Source: UBA1151 sp963579925 (GTDB taxonomy: Bacteria; Chloroflexota; Dehalococcoidia; Lucifugimonadales; Lucifugimonadaceae). Taken from it: DNA of 7,422 nt. Shown here piece by piece: positions 5,911-7,422 of the stretch. Location of the stretch: positions 1 to 7,422 of the forward strand of contig CAUZJA010000144.1 in assembly GCA_963579925.1 (NCBI GenBank). The letters run 5' to 3'. Both the position numbers and the translations under genes were made by a program. The notes beneath the pieces were generated by a model. The model saw only the letters and a list, made by a program, of their open reading frames with translations. It made no database searches and was not told where the DNA came from. Each line of letters begins with the position of its first letter. Within the stretch, counting starts at the first letter, position 1.

Positions 5911-7419
5911 GTGACAACAATCTCAACAAGATATGCCCGAACTCTCATCAGCATCGTGCTAGCGCTCGTCGTGGCCTCGCTTATGCTGGCGAATCCAGGC
6001 GGTGTACGTGCCGACCTGGAAGTGGAGATAGTTTCAGCGGGCGCGGTTAGCGAATTCCCGGAAGGCATCCGATTCTCTCTTGAGCTTGAGTCTGATCAGA
6101 AGATTGAAGAGGTAGCGGTCCGCTTCAAAGTCGCCGGGCTTGGCTCAACCCAATACAACTATCTTGATCTTGACGAGATGGGCGCCGGAAGTACGAAGGC
6201 AACACTGGTATCTGGCGAATATTTCGTTCGCAAGAACACTAGGGCCACGTACTCACCGCCGGGAACCGTGGTCGATTATTTCTTTGAGATCACGGATTCC
6301 AACGGTGATGTTGTTGAGACAGACTCACAGCAGTTGATCTACATGGACGCACGGTATGAGTGGGACACGGTGACCATTGGGCCTGTGACCACCTTTTACC
6401 ATGGGCCGGTGAAGGTGCGTGCGACCAGCATGAGCCAGGTAGCTGTGGACACGCTGGACAACATGGGGCCGCTGCTGGGAGCGGAGACGGAAACGCCACT
6501 CCGCATTGTTATGTACAACAACAACGCTGAGATCATTGGCGCACTGGCTTCACGAAGCAGTGCAATTTCAAGCGAGTTGATCACCGAAGGCCAGGCGTTT
6601 GGCCAGCAGAACGTTGTGCTTCTGCTTGGTAATGGACGACGTGCCGGCGGGACGATTTCACACGAGATCACCCACGTGCTTGTTCAGCGAGCGACGTCGG
6701 ACGGCGTTTTGTCAGTGCCACTGTGGCTGAACGAGGGACTCGCAGAGTTTGGCAACGTGGACCCAAGCCTCTCTTACGAGCGCTACCTTGAGTGGGCGGT
6801 CGACACCGGCCGAACGACGCCGTTCGAGTCGCTCACCGTGTTCCCGGGTGATCCGAACTTGAATCTGGTTGCATACGGACAGTCTAGAAGCGTCGTCGAG
6901 TTTATGGTGCTTGAGTACGGCCGCGACAAGATGACTGAACTGATGGCCACGGTGAACAGCGGAGGTTCGTTCGATCGAGCCTTACGGCTGGTCTACGGCA
7001 TGAGTACACGGGAACTCGATGAACTGTGGCGAGGCGAAGTTGGCGCTGAGGCTCTGCCAGACCGGTTCGTCCCACCCCCTCGTAGCGCAGCCACTGCAAT
7101 CCCTGAGGCTTCGGGTGGCGCAGTAGGCTTGATCACCCTGGAGGACGCTGCGGCGGCTGGTGCAGGCGACTCGAGCGACCCAGGCGAATCAGCGGATGAA
7201 ACGCCAACGGTGGTAGCCGAAGAAGAGCCGACAGAAGATATCGAAGCATCCCCGGCCCCGGAGTCCACCGTGGAGTCACAGGGAACCGGTACTCGCGGCG
7301 ACTACTCAGCACCATCGCACTCCGGAGCTCCACTGGAGGCAAGCTCCGCGGCGCTTACCATCTTGCCGCTGCTGGGACTTGGTTGGATGGGGTTTAAGGC
7401 GATACGCAAGCGGCGCTAG
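5911..7419 (+). CDS. Membrane-anchored peptidase MA-like zinc metalloprotease
   Basis: This is a predicted 502-residue exported protein. From the GTG at 5911 it starts with a signal peptide: basic residues (RYAR), a hydrophobic core (LISIVLALVVASLML) and a likely cleavage near GGVRA (about residue 33). Residues 35-165 look like a beta-rich extracellular domain. The catalytic region has HEITH (H251, E252, H255), followed after 19 residues by E275 in WLNEGLAEF, the gluzincin third zinc ligand, and then a helical segment (AYGQSRSVVEFMVLEYG) typical of peptidase-MA-like proteins. Residues about 395-470 are an acidic, Pro/Ser/Thr-rich linker, and the end is a hydrophobic segment (ALTILPLLGLGWMGF) with a basic KAIRKRR tail, so it is probably anchored in the membrane with its catalytic part outside. 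Substrate unknown. An upstream GTG at 5761 would add 50 residues and overlap the previous gene; 5911 is preferred although it has no clear Shine-Dalgarno. Confidence 0.83.
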   Translation: MTTISTRYARTLISIVLALVVASLMLANPGGVRADLEVEIVSAGAVSEFPEGIRFSLELESDQKIEEVAVRFKVAGLGSTQYNYLDLDEMGAGSTKATLVSGEYFVRKNTRATYSPPGTVVDYFFEITDSNGDVVETDSQQLIYMDARYEWDTVTIGPVTTFYHGPVKVRATSMSQVAVDTLDNMGPLLGAETETPLRIVMYNNNAEIIGALASRSSAISSELITEGQAFGQQNVVLLLGNGRRAGGTISHEITHVLVQRATSDGVLSVPLWLNEGLAEFGNVDPSLSYERYLEWAVDTGRTTPFESLTVFPGDPNLNLVAYGQSRSVVEFMVLEYGRDKMTELMATVNSGGSFDRALRLVYGMSTRELDELWRGEVGAEALPDRFVPPPRSAATAIPEASGGAVGLITLEDAAAAGAGDSSDPGESADETPTVVAEEEPTEDIEASPAPESTVESQGTGTRGDYSAPSHSGAPLEASSAALTILPLLGLGWMGFKAIRKRR

Positions 7420-7422
7420 GGC

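Noticed and set aside
1327..6677. CACGTG as a shared regulatory site across the window
   Set aside because: The hexamer recurs inside several coding regions (near 1329, 3648, 4090 and 6673) as well as upstream of genes, so its presence alone is not evidence of a regulon.

Overview
The window looks like chromosomal DNA from a free-living bacterium of moderate-to-high GC content. All six genes lie on the + strand. My best guess is a Chloroflexota lineage (Dehalococcoidia/SAR202-like). This is inference from the mix of gene families: actinobacterial-type inositol-phospholipid genes, a peptidase-MA-like surface metalloprotease, a fibronectin-III plus dockerin-like secreted protein, and frequent GTG/TTG starts. 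No ribosomal or other marker gene is present to settle it, and an actinobacterium remains possible.

Layout. (1) 1-756: the 3' end of a large extracellular protein (fibronectin type III, carboxypeptidase-regulatory-like domain, C-terminal dockerin-like domain), cut by the left edge. (2) 757-1020: an intergenic region with a short GC-rich hairpin resembling a dispersed repeat, an inverted repeat and a possible extended -10 promoter. (3) 1021-2631: a gamma-glutamyltransferase-family Ntn hydrolase. (4) 2632-2852: a second intergenic region with a good extended -10 element, a 10-bp palindrome and a hairpin just upstream of the next ribosome-binding site. (5) 2853-5791: three closely spaced genes for inositol-3-phosphate synthase, a PimA-like GT4 glycosyltransferase and a CDP-alcohol phosphotransferase of the phosphatidylinositol-phosphate synthase type. 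(6) 5911-7419: a secreted, C-terminally membrane-anchored HExxH metallopeptidase.

How the genes fit together. Genes 3-5 form a coherent pathway. Glucose-6-phosphate is cyclised to inositol-3-phosphate (= L-myo-inositol-1-phosphate). This is joined to CDP-diacylglycerol to give phosphatidylinositol phosphate. After dephosphorylation, the glycosyltransferase could mannosylate the inositol to give a PIM1-like glycolipid. No phosphatase or PatA-like acyltransferase is in the window. The spacing (57 and 20 bp) suggests one operon driven from the 2632-2852 region. The metallopeptidase follows after about 119 bp and may be co-transcribed or have its own promoter. The gamma-glutamyltransferase and the dockerin protein have no evident link to the lipid pathway.

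I see no mobile element, CRISPR array, tRNA or rRNA. The most interesting content is the compact inositol-glycolipid operon with its structured leader, followed by the gamma-glutamyltransferase with an altered substrate-pocket motif.
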